In this document: positions 47,823 through 57,132 of the stretch, in pieces
How positions within the stretch are numbered: position 1 is the stretch's first letter
How the letters are laid out: every line of letters starts with the position of its first letter
DNA from: Idiomarina sp.
GTDB lineage: Bacteria > Pseudomonadota > Gammaproteobacteria > Enterobacterales > Alteromonadaceae
NCBI GenBank assembly: GCA_022565355.1
Contig: JAIUMU010000002.1
Location: forward strand, 496,001 to 560,000
Length of the DNA stretch: 64,000 nt
Direction: 5' to 3'
Notes under the pieces: generated by a model
Database searches by the model: none
What the model saw: the letters and a program-made list of their open reading frames with translations, nothing else
What the model was told of the DNA's origin: nothing
Position numbers and translations under genes: made by a program

Positions 47823-48455
47823 CTAATCACCCTCTACTAAAGGAAAGGTCTGCTGGTTAATTCCAGCAGCCGCCAAAGCTTCAACCCAATGTTTACGGCA
47901 ACAACTCACATATCGATCGTTACCACCAATCGCAACCTGTTCTCCGGAGTTCAATGCATTACCCTGTTCATCGCATCGATACACCATGGTGGCCTTGCGA
48001 CCGCAAAAACAAATTGTTTTCAATTCTGTTAATTTATCGGCGATCGCCAACAACCCAGCACTGCCCGGAAAGGCATTACCAAAGGCATCGGTGCGAATGC
48101 CATAACACATTACCGGCACGTGCAATTCATCTACTACGCGCGCCAACTGCCACACTTGCTCAGGGCTTAAGAACTGCGCTTCATCAAGCAAAATGCAATC
48201 AATGCCCTGTTCATGCATTTGCTCGTTAAGCATGCTTTGTACTCGGCGAAACAAATCCGTTTTCGGCGTAAATGTTTCTGCACTTCTTGAAAGCCCTAGG
48301 CGCGAATGGATTTTCCCCTCTCCCGCCCGTGTATCCAGTGCTGGCGTAAGCAATACCACATGCTGATCACGTTCTTCGTAGTTGTATGCCACTTGCAACA
48401 ACGATGTGCTTTTGCCGGCGTTCATTGCCGAGTACGTAAAATAAAGTGATGCCAT
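47823..48455 (-). CDS. tdk: Thymidine kinase (class II, zinc-containing)
   Basis: The ATG at 48455 gives MASLYFTYSAMNAGKST, the usual start with the P-loop; the track start adds 39 unconserved residues. The 210-residue enzyme phosphorylates thymidine for dTMP salvage. Walker B-like CILLDEAQFL, the substrate lid YGIRTDAFG and zinc cysteines ICFCGRKA and SCCRKH are visible. It lies upstream of macAB on the same strand and divergent from add, placing two nucleoside-salvage genes back to back. Confidence 0.95.
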   Translation of the reverse strand: MASLYFTYSAMNAGKSTSLLQVAYNYEERDQHVVLLTPALDTRAGEGKIHSRLGLSRSAETFTPKTDLFRRVQSMLNEQMHEQGIDCILLDEAQFLSPEQVWQLARVVDELHVPVMCYGIRTDAFGNAFPGSAGLLAIADKLTELKTICFCGRKATMVYRCDEQGNALNSGEQVAIGGNDRYVSCCRKHWVEALAAAGINQQTFPLVEGD

Positions 48456-48581
48456 AATGTGTCTTCTTTCGTAATAGTTCGCATGCGCTTGTGCGTTTTC
48501 CGCGCAGTACACTAGGGCGGACGATATGCGAGAGTGAATTTTGCTGCAATGCAAAACCGCGCAAACGCACAAAAAATGCGA

Positions 48582-48587
48582 TATAAT
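48582..48587 (+). promoter_or_regulatory. Candidate -10 element of the add promoter
   Basis: A perfect TATAAT lies 36 bases before the chosen add start, in the tdk/add divergent region. No good -35 hexamer is evident at 16-18 bases. Confidence 0.45.
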
Positions 48588-48622
48588 TCACCGCTAAATT
48601 TATGTGCAGGAGTAATTTACAG

Positions 48623-49879
48623 ATGCAGCCATCAGCAAACCCATCGCAAACCACCTACTCACTTGATTTCATTCGTGAAATACCGAAGGCGGATATTCAC
48701 CTGCACCTCGATGGTAGCTTGCGGCCACAAGGCCTGATTGAAATGGCCAAACGTAGCAAGATTGAGCTGCCATCATACACCGTTGAAGGGTTAAAGGAGT
48801 TGGTTTTTAAAGACCAATATCAAAACCTTGGCGAATATTTGCATGGTTTTCAGTACACCTGTGCGGTGCTTCGTGATCTTGAGAATATGGAGCAATCGGC
48901 CTATGAACTGGCCATGGATAACCTTGCTGAAGGCGTAAACTACATTGAAGTGCGCTTTGCACCGCAGTTATTGATGGATCCTACCGTAGGTATCGGCTTT
49001 GACGACGTGATGCATGCAGTAAACAACGGGTTGGCAAAAGCCAAGGCAGAATACAATGCTCGCGCCGATGTTGGCCTTTCCGCTGGGTTAAAGCCGCCAT
49101 TCGAGTACGGCATTATTAACTGTGCGATGCGCTCGTTTGGTAAGAAAGGGTTTTCACCTTACTACACCCAGCTGTTCACCTTATTGCGTGATCATGATTC
49201 GATGGATGTAATTAAAGCTGCAGCAATGGAATTGATTCGCGCCAGCGTACGCATGCGTGATGAAGATGGCTTGCCGATTGTAGGCTTGGATATTGCTGGC
49301 CAAGAAAACGGCTATCCAGCGCATAAATTCAAAGAAGTGTATGAATATGCACACCAAAACTTTCTGCTGAAAACGGTTCACGCGGGTGAAGCGTATGGTG
49401 CAGAGAGTATTTTTGAAGCCCTCACCACCTGTTACGCCGATCGCTTAGGCCACGGTTATTCGCTGTTTTCACCGGATATGATTGAAGATCCGAAGATTAC
49501 CGATAGAGAAGCCTACAGCCGCGCATTAGCATCGTACATTGCCGATCGCCGGATTGCCGTAGAGGTGTGCCTCACCAGTAACATGCAAACCAACCCTAGT
49601 ATCGGCAATATTAAAAACCACAACTTCCGCCATATGCTGGAAAGCCGCATTGCTACGGTAATTTGTACCGATAACCGGTTAGTATCGAACACCACGGTAA
49701 GCGATGAATACAAGTTGGCGCTGGATAACTTCCCTGTTCCATTGAAGCGTTTAAAAGATATGGTAGCGTACGGCTTTAAGAAAAACTTCTTCCCTGGCAC
49801 CTACGTTGATAAACGTGCCTACGCCAAGCACACCCTTGAGTACTTTGATGTGGTAGCGCGTAAGTATGGGTTTATTTAA
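48623..49879 (+). CDS. add: Adenosine deaminase
   Basis: The 418-residue enzyme converts adenosine (and deoxyadenosine) to inosine for purine salvage. Metal and substrate motifs are in order: KADIHLHLDGSLRP, TVHAGEAYG, RLGHGYSLF, VCLTSNMQTN and CTDNRLVSNT. It is longer than the E. coli enzyme (333), with an insertion around residues 130-200. The start at 48623 was chosen because AGGAG lies ten bases upstream; the track start at 48602 lacks a ribosome site. A terminator follows. Confidence 0.9.
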   Translation: MQPSANPSQTTYSLDFIREIPKADIHLHLDGSLRPQGLIEMAKRSKIELPSYTVEGLKELVFKDQYQNLGEYLHGFQYTCAVLRDLENMEQSAYELAMDNLAEGVNYIEVRFAPQLLMDPTVGIGFDDVMHAVNNGLAKAKAEYNARADVGLSAGLKPPFEYGIINCAMRSFGKKGFSPYYTQLFTLLRDHDSMDVIKAAAMELIRASVRMRDEDGLPIVGLDIAGQENGYPAHKFKEVYEYAHQNFLLKTVHAGEAYGAESIFEALTTCYADRLGHGYSLFSPDMIEDPKITDREAYSRALASYIADRRIAVEVCLTSNMQTNPSIGNIKNHNFRHMLESRIATVICTDNRLVSNTTVSDEYKLALDNFPVPLKRLKDMVAYGFKKNFFPGTYVDKRAYAKHTLEYFDVVARKYGFI

Positions 49880-49922
49880 GGCATCGCCGCATTAGCTGTG
49901 TTGCTCGAGCCAGAAATACAAG

Positions 49923-49950
49923 AACGCCGCTAATTTAGCGGCGTTTTTTT
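49923..49950 (+). terminator. Intrinsic terminator after add
   Basis: AACGCCGCTAA and TTAGCGGCGTT form an eleven-base-pair stem with a minimal loop, followed by a run of T. It lies between convergent add and the glycosyltransferase gene and could serve both strands. Confidence 0.9.
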
Positions 49951-49972
49951 GAGCTTGGCTTACCCGCTACAG

Positions 49973-50920
49973 TTAATTCAATGCCTGTTCTAACTTGTGC
50001 CACAAGCGCAAAACTGGATACACGTTAATCTGGCTATAGCGGAAAGGAATTTTCGCTGGCCGTTCCGTATGTAGATAATACTCGGCCACCGGAAGCTTTC
50101 GCGCCACATCCCTTGCTTTTAAAGCCTCTACTTCATTTTCACTCATACTGTTAAAACGGTTAGGTGTGGTGCCACCTAATGCTTCAGCACGCTTTACTGC
50201 TTTAGTTTTCTGCTTCCCGCGAAACACCGGTACTTCCGGTAAAAACATCGCAAATGGATGCAACATAAACCCCATTTTACCGAATAAGCGCTGCGCTTGT
50301 TCGGCATTTTCAGTTTCACCTTGGATAAATTGCCACTGCGCCTTAATGAGCCGAGGAATATGCAAAATCATCGCATCTGCGTAGCTAATGCCACGAGGGT
50401 TTGCTTTCGCGGGATAGTGGCGAAAATACACTGGGTAATCAGCAGCCAAACGAGTAATGCGTACATCACGAGCTTTCCTCGCCCCCTTCAAAAACAACGG
50501 ATTCAAAAAGGCGGCGTTCGGATATTGCTGATAAAAGCCATGAATATTCTGCCAATCATCTGCACTTACATCACGCACTACTTGCATATCGTCTTGTAAA
50601 AACAAAGCGAGCTCGGTTGCATCAGCAGTGTTGCCCTGAGCGGCGTTCGCCAGCTCTAACGCTGCCTGCATATTGTTATACAAGCCGCCATGGCGAGCGT
50701 GTTCGTGTTGTTCAGGTTGATGCAAGCGCACACCGCTTGGCAAGTTGGCAAGATAATGCTGAGTATCGGTATCATTGCTGTGATCATCGATTACGGTAAT
50801 CAATGCGCCGGGGATATGGCGCAGCACTGAATCTACGCAGTTGCGTAAAAAATCACCGCGATTGTAGGAAAAAATAAATACCAACAGCTTCGGGTTCACG
50901 CTGTTGTTTTGAGTGCCCAT
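49973..50920 (-). CDS. Family 2-like glycosyltransferase (GT-A fold)
   Basis: The 315-residue protein begins with the GT-A nucleotide-sugar fold: LLVFIFSYNRGDFLRNCVDS, then ITVIDDHSNDTDTQHYL and the DXD-like FLQDDMQVV. No membrane segment is seen, so it is probably cytoplasmic and transfers a sugar to a lipid or surface polysaccharide; donor and acceptor cannot be inferred. It stands alone, with no polysaccharide cluster around it. The C-terminal third (about 200-315) is basic and has no recognised motif. Confidence 0.75.
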   Translation of the reverse strand: MGTQNNSVNPKLLVFIFSYNRGDFLRNCVDSVLRHIPGALITVIDDHSNDTDTQHYLANLPSGVRLHQPEQHEHARHGGLYNNMQAALELANAAQGNTADATELALFLQDDMQVVRDVSADDWQNIHGFYQQYPNAAFLNPLFLKGARKARDVRITRLAADYPVYFRHYPAKANPRGISYADAMILHIPRLIKAQWQFIQGETENAEQAQRLFGKMGFMLHPFAMFLPEVPVFRGKQKTKAVKRAEALGGTTPNRFNSMSENEVEALKARDVARKLPVAEYYLHTERPAKIPFRYSQINVYPVLRLWHKLEQALN

Positions 50921-51010
50921 TAGCAGCCCTCCTGTAAAAACACGTTGTTATTTTGAAGTACGCTAACCACCGTCTACAAGTGTAGAAAAGTAACCATTAC
51001 TCAGTTTTTA

Positions 51011-53431
51011 CTATTTGCACCATTTCCGTTGCCATTCATATTCGGGCGCCGGCCGATCAAAGTAATATCCTTGCATGTTCACGTGTTCACGCTGGCAATA
51101 TTCATTTTGCTCTCGCGTTTCAATACCTTCAGCAACAATACGTAAATCCAAGTTCCGCGCGATTGCGGTAATCATTTTCACCATGGCTACATCGCGTTTA
51201 TTTTTCGGCAGCCCTTGGGTAAAGCTTTGATCGATTTTTAATTCTTGAATCGGCAAACGCTGCAAATATGCCAATGAAGAATAACCCGTACCAAAATCAT
51301 CGAGAGCAAACTGCACGCCTACTTCGCTAATGGTTACCATTTGGCTAATTACTTCATGCATATCATCAATGAATAAGCGCTCGGTTACTTCTAGCACCAA
51401 CCCTTGTACATCGGCATTCGCGGCATTAAAAATATCCAGGAGCTCAGTTCTTAACTGGTTTGAGCGGAAAAAACGCGGGCTAATATTCACCGATAGGGTC
51501 CAGTGCAGCCCTTTTTCTTGCCACTTCGCCAAACACATCGCTGCTTGCTTTAACATTAGTCTGTCGAGCTTAATAATCAAATCTGAACGCTCGGCAACGG
51601 CTACAAACTGATCGGGTGGCACCATGCCCTCGGTTGGGTGTTGCCAGCGCGCTAATGCCTCGGCACCAATCAACTCACCATCTGGATTAAATTGCCCCTG
51701 TAGGTACATTTCAATCTGATCGTTTTCAACTGCGTAATACAAATCGCGCTCTAAACCAAATAAGCTTTCGGCCTGCTCGCCATCGCCTTGGTTGTATATC
51801 GCTACCTCACTGCCACCCTTCTCTTTTACTCGATGTAGCGCCGTTTCGGCTTGCCGGAATAAATCCTCCGCAGAAGCACTAGCCGCTAGATTGGCAAGGC
51901 CCAGGCTCATGGTAAGCTGCACACGCTCGCCATAAATATCGAGCGGCTCCTCAACCATTTGCTTCAACTCCCAAGCAAAATCATTGGCTTTCTCTACGGT
52001 ATTTTTGCCGGTTTTTGAAAATTTCACCAAGCAGGCAAAGTTATCCGCCCCCGTGTGGGCGAGAAACACATCATGGGTTAAGAAGTTCTGCAAGCGCTTG
52101 GCCATGGCGTTAATTACGGTATTACCGTAATCGTAACCACGGGCATCGTTAATCCGCTTCATGCGATCTATATTCAGCAATATTAGCCAGTAATCCCGAT
52201 TCGCCGACGCCTTTTGCAAGAGCCCACTAATGTGCTCCATTAACGACAAACGATTGGGTAAGCGGCTTAAATGGTTGTAGTAAGCTAAAAAGTGCAGCCG
52301 TTCCTGAATTTGCTTCTGCGCGCTAATATCCTGCTTAATCCCCAGGTAATGGGATATTTCACCTTGCTCGTTACGCACGGGGGAAATGGTTTGCAGCTCG
52401 GAATACTCACTACCATCTTTGCGCTTATTCTTTAGCTCCCCGGTCCATGGTTTACCTGCTAATAAGGTTTGCCACATTTTCGCATAGGTTGCCTTAGACG
52501 TTTTTCCGCTGCCCAAAACACTGGGGTTTTTACCTAGCAATTCTTCTTCCGTATACCCTGTATTTTCCAGCAAGGCTCGATTCACATATTCAATTTTGGG
52601 CTCTAATGAGGTAATGATTACGCCCTCATTACTTTGCTCTAACGCGGTAGAAAGCAGGTTTATTCTGTTTTCATTACGAAAACGCTCGCGCACCATTTTC
52701 TCAGTGCCGCGAGCAAGCTGCGCCAACTCACTTTTTCCTTCTACCGGGATCTTATCGATAAGCTCGCCGTGCTCAAGTTTCGCGATGGCCGCGCTGAGCT
52801 GCTCCACTGGGTAGGTAATGCGGCGCTGCAAAAATAACATCAATAATAAAAATAGAATCGAGAAAAAACCAATGGCGATAAAAATCGTTTGGCGCCGCTC
52901 GAAAACTGCAGCCTGCCAATTAATTCGATGTTCATATTCAAAAAACAGCAACTGTTGTTCTGCTCGGCCCAGCTCTTTGCTGGTTGCTGTTACCGGCACA
53001 TATACCGCGTAGGAATCGCCACTATGCTGGGTATCAAAAATGATAATGTTCGAGGCCAGCGCTTGCTGCAGCAGCTCTACTTTTAGTGCTGGTACCTCCG
53101 CAAATATCGGCCGATCAATTAAGTTCCACTGATGGGCGTTACTTACTCGCAAAATGGTGCCATTCTCACTTACATTAAACACATTGCGAACGCGTCGATT
53201 GGTATTAATTTCTAGGAGGATTTCATCTACCGCGGTACTTAATTCATAACGCAATGCGCGGTTCATAGAGCCCTGGGCAATGTTCGCCATGGCAGTTACT
53301 TCACGCTCACCATGCAAGTGATTTTGCCGCACCTGCTCATTCACAATCGCCAGTACCCCAGCAGCCAAAGCGATACCGCCCACCAGTGCGAGATAAAGTA
53401 ATAGCTGCGTGCGAATGCTTGATAGCCGCAT
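51011..53431 (-). CDS. Membrane c-di-GMP phosphodiesterase (HAMP-PAS-GGDEF-EAL)
   Basis: The 806-residue protein has two membrane helices (about 7-27 and 173-193) bracketing a periplasmic sensor domain, then HAMP, PAS (about 255-375), GGDEF and EAL. The GGDEF site is degenerate (TGADNF), so cyclase activity is unlikely. The EAL site looks complete (AEALARW, SVNISPRFF, LEVTERL, DDFGTGYSSL, AEGIETREQ), predicting c-di-GMP hydrolysis. The gene begins two bases after the solute-binding lipoprotein gene, suggesting that the lipoprotein senses a ligand for it. MSHA pili respond to c-di-GMP through MshE, a possible target. Confidence 0.9.
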   Translation of the reverse strand: MRLSSIRTQLLLYLALVGGIALAAGVLAIVNEQVRQNHLHGEREVTAMANIAQGSMNRALRYELSTAVDEILLEINTNRRVRNVFNVSENGTILRVSNAHQWNLIDRPIFAEVPALKVELLQQALASNIIIFDTQHSGDSYAVYVPVTATSKELGRAEQQLLFFEYEHRINWQAAVFERRQTIFIAIGFFSILFLLLMLFLQRRITYPVEQLSAAIAKLEHGELIDKIPVEGKSELAQLARGTEKMVRERFRNENRINLLSTALEQSNEGVIITSLEPKIEYVNRALLENTGYTEEELLGKNPSVLGSGKTSKATYAKMWQTLLAGKPWTGELKNKRKDGSEYSELQTISPVRNEQGEISHYLGIKQDISAQKQIQERLHFLAYYNHLSRLPNRLSLMEHISGLLQKASANRDYWLILLNIDRMKRINDARGYDYGNTVINAMAKRLQNFLTHDVFLAHTGADNFACLVKFSKTGKNTVEKANDFAWELKQMVEEPLDIYGERVQLTMSLGLANLAASASAEDLFRQAETALHRVKEKGGSEVAIYNQGDGEQAESLFGLERDLYYAVENDQIEMYLQGQFNPDGELIGAEALARWQHPTEGMVPPDQFVAVAERSDLIIKLDRLMLKQAAMCLAKWQEKGLHWTLSVNISPRFFRSNQLRTELLDIFNAANADVQGLVLEVTERLFIDDMHEVISQMVTISEVGVQFALDDFGTGYSSLAYLQRLPIQELKIDQSFTQGLPKNKRDVAMVKMITAIARNLDLRIVAEGIETREQNEYCQREHVNMQGYYFDRPAPEYEWQRKWCK

Positions 53432-53433
53432 GA

Positions 53434-54438
53434 TTACCCTCCCGTTAATTCATAACAAGAGGGCAAAACTGCCGGGTGATCAATTAAACCGTTGCTGTGC
53501 ATGTACGTATTCAGGTTTCTCACAATAGTGGCCAGTTCAGCCGTAAGCATCTGCCGGTTTTCTTGGTAATCCGGGAAATGTAATCCAGTAAGTGCAACTT
53601 CTAATTCTTCTCGATTTAAGCCGGTATTATTTAGCAACATCGTTTCCGTTGCTGCTTCACGATCGAACAAGTTTTGCCGCCCAGATTCCCATACATCAGC
53701 CACTAACCACTCCAGCATTTGCTGTTCGCGCCGCCACACTTCGCTGCGCACAAGCAAAACATCCACAATTTCATGGGGGATTTCGGAGCTATCAAAAACA
53801 ACCTTAGCGCCTAACGCCTCGAGTTGGCTAATAAAGGGTTGATAAGTAATCACCATATCAACGGCACCGGAAGTTAAACCTTCTGCATGTTCGGTTGGCA
53901 ACAGCATTTTTGTTTCAACATCATCGCGAGTGAGCAATAATGAATCCATAGCGCGCTGCAAGAAATAGCCGCCAAGCGCGGTTTCTTCGTAGCCGATTAC
54001 CAACGGTTTTTTCGAGAAGCTCACATCTTCAGCAATTAACATTGCATCAGCGCCAGCAGAGAAGCTCAATACTCGTGCTACACAGAAATCGAGGTTGCTT
54101 CGGCTTTGTAAGCTGATGGCTTCATCCAATGTTACCAAAGCACCATCGAGCTGACTGTTTGCCATTAAGCGCGTTACTACGGTGGTGGAGGGCATCATGG
54201 TAAGCTTGTAGGCGCGCTCACCGTAATATTGATCTAAGAATGGGCACTGCACACAGCCACTGGCATCGGCTAAATACAAAGGTTGATAACCAAGCCACTG
54301 ATTTCCCGCAAGATTAACCGGTTCACGCGGTGGTGCGCAGGCAAGCAAAAGACTAGCTAGCGCTAGAGTAAGAGATACTCGGTAGATCGATCTTAGCAAA
54401 ACCACCCCCAATTGATGTAGCCACTCACACGCGCACAC
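53434..54438 (-). CDS. Solute-binding lipoprotein (NMT1/SsuA-like), probable sensor partner
   Basis: The 334-residue protein has a lipoprotein signal (LALASLLLAC) and the NMT1/THI5-type periplasmic binding fold (GNQWLGYQPLYLADASG; TSGAVDMVITYQP). No ABC permease or ATPase gene is nearby. It starts with GTG overlapping the gabD stop by one base (TAGTG) and ends two bases before the EAL protein gene, so the three are expected as one mRNA. This recalls NspS-MbaA of Vibrio cholerae, where a binding protein controls a membrane GGDEF-EAL enzyme. The ligand is unknown. Two extra cysteines (CVQC) near residue 61 are unusual. Confidence 0.78.
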   Translation of the reverse strand: MCACEWLHQLGVVLLRSIYRVSLTLALASLLLACAPPREPVNLAGNQWLGYQPLYLADASGCVQCPFLDQYYGERAYKLTMMPSTTVVTRLMANSQLDGALVTLDEAISLQSRSNLDFCVARVLSFSAGADAMLIAEDVSFSKKPLVIGYEETALGGYFLQRAMDSLLLTRDDVETKMLLPTEHAEGLTSGAVDMVITYQPFISQLEALGAKVVFDSSEIPHEIVDVLLVRSEVWRREQQMLEWLVADVWESGRQNLFDREAATETMLLNNTGLNREELEVALTGLHFPDYQENRQMLTAELATIVRNLNTYMHSNGLIDHPAVLPSCYELTGG

Positions 54439-55898
54439 TATGCCTGAATACAGGTATATTTTAGCTCACAATATTCATCTAAGCCCTGATGGCCACCTTC
54501 ACGACCAATTCCGGACGATTTTACGCCACCAAATGGTGCGGTGGCGTTGGAAATAAGCCCTGTGTTCACCCCTACAATGCCCGCTTCAATTCCTTCGGCA
54601 ACGCGGCGAATACGGCTTACATTCTGCGCATAAAAGTATGCAGCTAAGCCAAACTCGGTAGCATTGGCATACTCGATGGCTTCACTTTCTTCTGTAAAAG
54701 GAATTAAGGGTGCCACTGGGCCAAAGGTTTCTTCACGGGTGCAGCGCATTTTGTGGCTACCATCGATTAATACCGTTGGCGTGAACCAGGTACCACCTAA
54801 CTTATGGCGCTCGCCGCCAAAAGCCACTTGCGCACCATGCTGCACCGCATCGGCAATATGTTCCTCAACTTTTTCTAGTGCCGCAGCACTAATGAGCGGG
54901 CCAATTTGCACCCCTTCATCGAGGCCATTGCCTACTTTTAGCTCGGCAACTTTAGCCACTAATTTTTCGCTAAACTCTTGGTACACGCCGCGCTGCACAT
55001 ACACGCGATTTGCGCATACACAGGTTTGCCCAGCATTGCGGAATTTACTATCGATCAGGCCTTGCACAGCGGCATCTACATCCGCATCATCAAACACCAA
55101 AAACGGTGCATTGCCGCCCAACTCTAAGGATACTTTCTTTACCGTTGGCGCACAGGCAGCCATAAGCTCTGCACCTACTGCAGTAGAACCGGTAAAGCTT
55201 AATTTGCGCACGATTTCACTATTGGTAAAAGCTTCGCCAATGGCTTTTGCGCTACCGGTAACTACGCTAAACACCCCGTTCGGCACCCCGGCTTCTGCCG
55301 CAAGTGCGGCCATTGCCAGCGCGGTAAGCGGCGTTTCTGATGCGGGTTTCACCACTATGGTACAACCTACAGCTAATGCAGGTGCTACTTTGCGGGTAAT
55401 CATGGCGGCTGGAAAATTCCATGGCGTTATCGCAACACATACACCAACCGGCTCGCGAGTTACGATAATACGTTGGTTTTCTTGCGCACCGGGAATGGTT
55501 TCACCATACACGCGCTTGGCTTCTTCGGCGAACCACTCGATATAACTGGCCGCATAAGCTATTTCGCCCTTGGCTTCCGCCAATGGCTTGCCTTGCTCTA
55601 AGGTCATTAACTCGCCTAGCGCATCTTGATTCTGCATTAACAGGCCATGCCAGCGCTTTAAAATTGCCGATCGTTCACCAGCTGTTTTCTTGCGCCATGC
55701 GGGTAGTGCTTGCTCGGCCGCAGCAATGGCTCGCTGCGTTTCTACTTTACCGGCGTTGGGTACGTGCGCTATTTCTGCACCGGTTGCTGGGTTTTTCACA
55801 GCAATGGTGGCGCCGCTATCGGCAGCAACCCATTCTCCATCGATGAAACAGTGTTCATGCAGCAACGTTTTTACACTATCGCGAATGTTCATGTTCAC
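54438..55898 (-). CDS. gabD: Succinate-semialdehyde dehydrogenase (GabD-like aldehyde dehydrogenase)
   Basis: The 486-residue NAD(P)-dependent aldehyde dehydrogenase has the catalytic glutamate block LELGGNAPFLVFDDAD, the nucleophile Cys in GQTCVCANRVYVQ and ITPWNFPAAMITRK. GabD oxidises succinate semialdehyde from GABA or putrescine breakdown to succinate. The double cysteine C-V-C is typical of SSADH. No gabT or puu gene lies beside it, so substrate choice within the family is inferred. It heads the operon with the binding lipoprotein and EAL protein. Confidence 0.87.
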   Translation of the reverse strand: MNMNIRDSVKTLLHEHCFIDGEWVAADSGATIAVKNPATGAEIAHVPNAGKVETQRAIAAAEQALPAWRKKTAGERSAILKRWHGLLMQNQDALGELMTLEQGKPLAEAKGEIAYAASYIEWFAEEAKRVYGETIPGAQENQRIIVTREPVGVCVAITPWNFPAAMITRKVAPALAVGCTIVVKPASETPLTALAMAALAAEAGVPNGVFSVVTGSAKAIGEAFTNSEIVRKLSFTGSTAVGAELMAACAPTVKKVSLELGGNAPFLVFDDADVDAAVQGLIDSKFRNAGQTCVCANRVYVQRGVYQEFSEKLVAKVAELKVGNGLDEGVQIGPLISAAALEKVEEHIADAVQHGAQVAFGGERHKLGGTWFTPTVLIDGSHKMRCTREETFGPVAPLIPFTEESEAIEYANATEFGLAAYFYAQNVSRIRRVAEGIEAGIVGVNTGLISNATAPFGGVKSSGIGREGGHQGLDEYCELKYTCIQA

Positions 55899-55937
55899 TC
55901 CTGGTTATTGGTTTGTACCGTATTTATATAATATTCA

Positions 55938-55972
55938 ACAAAAAAAGCCGTGTTCTAGATCAACACGGCTTC
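55938..55972 (-). terminator. Minus-strand intrinsic terminator upstream of gabD
   Basis: On the minus strand AGCCGTGTT and AACACGGCT form a nine-base stem followed by seven T. It cannot end gabD, which starts to its left; it should end a transcript coming from the right, where a 51-codon ORF (56192-56037) lies. Confidence 0.8.
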
Positions 55973-55989
55973 TCATTTATAGCTACACA

Positions 55990-56036
55990 TTTGTAACTAC
56001 AGAGGTGTAACTAAAGATGTGTAACTACATAGCTAA
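55990..56036. repeat. 14-bp tandem repeat after the 51-codon ORF
   Basis: The motif tgtaacta recurs at 55992, 56006 and 56020 (14-base period) with a degenerate fourth copy twelve bases on. On the minus strand each unit carries TAGTTA, so stop codons recur after the ORF, as in the repeat after macB. Confidence 0.6.
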
Positions 56037-56192
56037 CTACTCGCTATCGTAACAGCCGTATTTAAAACGGAAGGATACGTAAAATTTACCGCCTCGACTT
56101 GGTGAACGGATGGATGCATGCCCTAGGGCCTTTGATTTTAAAGAGCTCACGTCAAAGTAGCACAACTCGGTCTCCTCAGCTATATTTACCAT
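56037..56192 (-). CDS. Unknown 51-residue ORF, possible recombinase remnant
   Basis: This ORF is too short for the track. It starts ATG-GTA-AAT at 56192 and ends in TAG at 56037. The middle reads ASIRSPSRGGKFYVSFRFKYG. This faintly resembles the N-terminal arm-type DNA-binding segment of some phage integrases, where a 'GK.Y..FR..G' pattern is common, but the match is weak. A repeat and an intrinsic terminator on the same strand follow it, consistent with a real transcript. It sits exactly where the sequence turns A+T-rich. It may equally be a functional small protein. Confidence 0.35.
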   Translation of the reverse strand: MVNIAEETELCYFDVSSLKSKALGHASIRSPSRGGKFYVSFRFKYGCYDSE

Positions 56193-56388
56193 TTTAGATT
56201 TTCAGTAAAAATAATGCAGTTATCACTATAAAATAGACGGTTGATTCGGCTTATATTTACATTTTTAATCAAACAGCTTAGCAAGAACTGACTAGACTCT
56301 CGTTAATCCCCTAGAAATCCTTTGCAGCGTTTATGCTGTTCCTTTCCTCATCATTTACCGATAATACCTACCCTTGCACTGCAAAAGA

Positions 56389-57132
56389 TCACCAATATTG
56401 CTCGATGATTTTAAACACCCAAAGGATTTTAGTCGAGAATACAACTTTAGATCCTTCATTATATTCAATCAATATTGAGTCTAAATAAATAGAATCGGGG
56501 CTTTCTAAGTTTGTAATATACCAAACCCCAGACCCACTTTTACCCTTTGGCTTAACTGGCGTATTTTTTTGTACATTATTTCCATATGAGAGGCATGTGT
56601 GTTTGAGTAACGACTTCCCATGCTTTACAAATAAAGCTTCATCATAAAAGAACTTTCCAGCATAAGCATAGGCACTTATAGCTTTTTTTAATCTGATTCT
56701 TGGATATTTGTTTCTAGACAACGGGTAACCATGAGTGAACCCATACGCCACATTCTCCACAAAGTCCCAAGGAAGCGCAATTCCTGATTTAACGACATTT
56801 AACCCGTTTTTTTGGACGAATTCACTACTTAGATGAACAATTCCAATGTCTAAGTTGTCGTCTTCCCCTTCGGTAATAACCCATTGTCCCGATAAACTAA
56901 CAAGACCACTCTTCGTAAATAGCATTATCCCTTGTTTAACTCTATTAACTGCTCTAATGACATGACCAGCAGTAACAAAGTACGATTTAGATTTGTACTC
57001 AATAATGACAGAGCTTCCTAACAGTTTAGGTTCGCTTCGACTTTCTGAGGTAAAAACTGCGTAAGTGTATTTGTCGGCATATCGCTGTGATACTTCTAAA
57101 GCATTCAGTATCGCTTGGCTAGAAAAATCCAT
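56389..57132 (-). CDS. Trypsin-like serine protease, coupled to a nuclease gene
   Basis: The 247-residue protein carries a chymotrypsin-fold triad: His57 in YFVTAGHVI, Asp95 in DNLDIGIVHL and Ser199 in GKSGSGVWY. There is no signal peptide or membrane segment, so it should act in the cytoplasm, which is unusual for this fold in bacteria and common among phage-defence effectors. Its ATG shares one base with the stop of the upstream nuclease-like gene (TAATG), implying co-translation. The last 35 residues are hydrophobic/aromatic. The 196 bases downstream to the 51-codon ORF contain no feature I can name. Substrate unknown. Confidence 0.72.
   Translation of the reverse strand: MDFSSQAILNALEVSQRYADKYTYAVFTSESRSEPKLLGSSVIIEYKSKSYFVTAGHVIRAVNRVKQGIMLFTKSGLVSLSGQWVITEGEDDNLDIGIVHLSSEFVQKNGLNVVKSGIALPWDFVENVAYGFTHGYPLSRNKYPRIRLKKAISAYAYAGKFFYDEALFVKHGKSLLKHTCLSYGNNVQKNTPVKPKGKSGSGVWYITNLESPDSIYLDSILIEYNEGSKVVFSTKILWVFKIIEQYW

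Noticed and set aside
49664-49700. TDN in adenosine deaminase where E. coli has TDD, as a sign of changed substrate
   Set aside because: As I recall, actinobacterial-type adenosine deaminases also have TDNRL at this place, so it is a normal variant of the family.
54664-55545. 293-residue plus-strand ORF opposite gabD
   Set aside because: It is fully inside a conserved aldehyde dehydrogenase gene and its product is compositionally biased; it is a shadow.
55899-56388. tRNA or tmRNA gene as integration site of the defence island
   Set aside because: No cloverleaf-like arms, TTC loop motif or CCA-ending structure could be found at the boundary.
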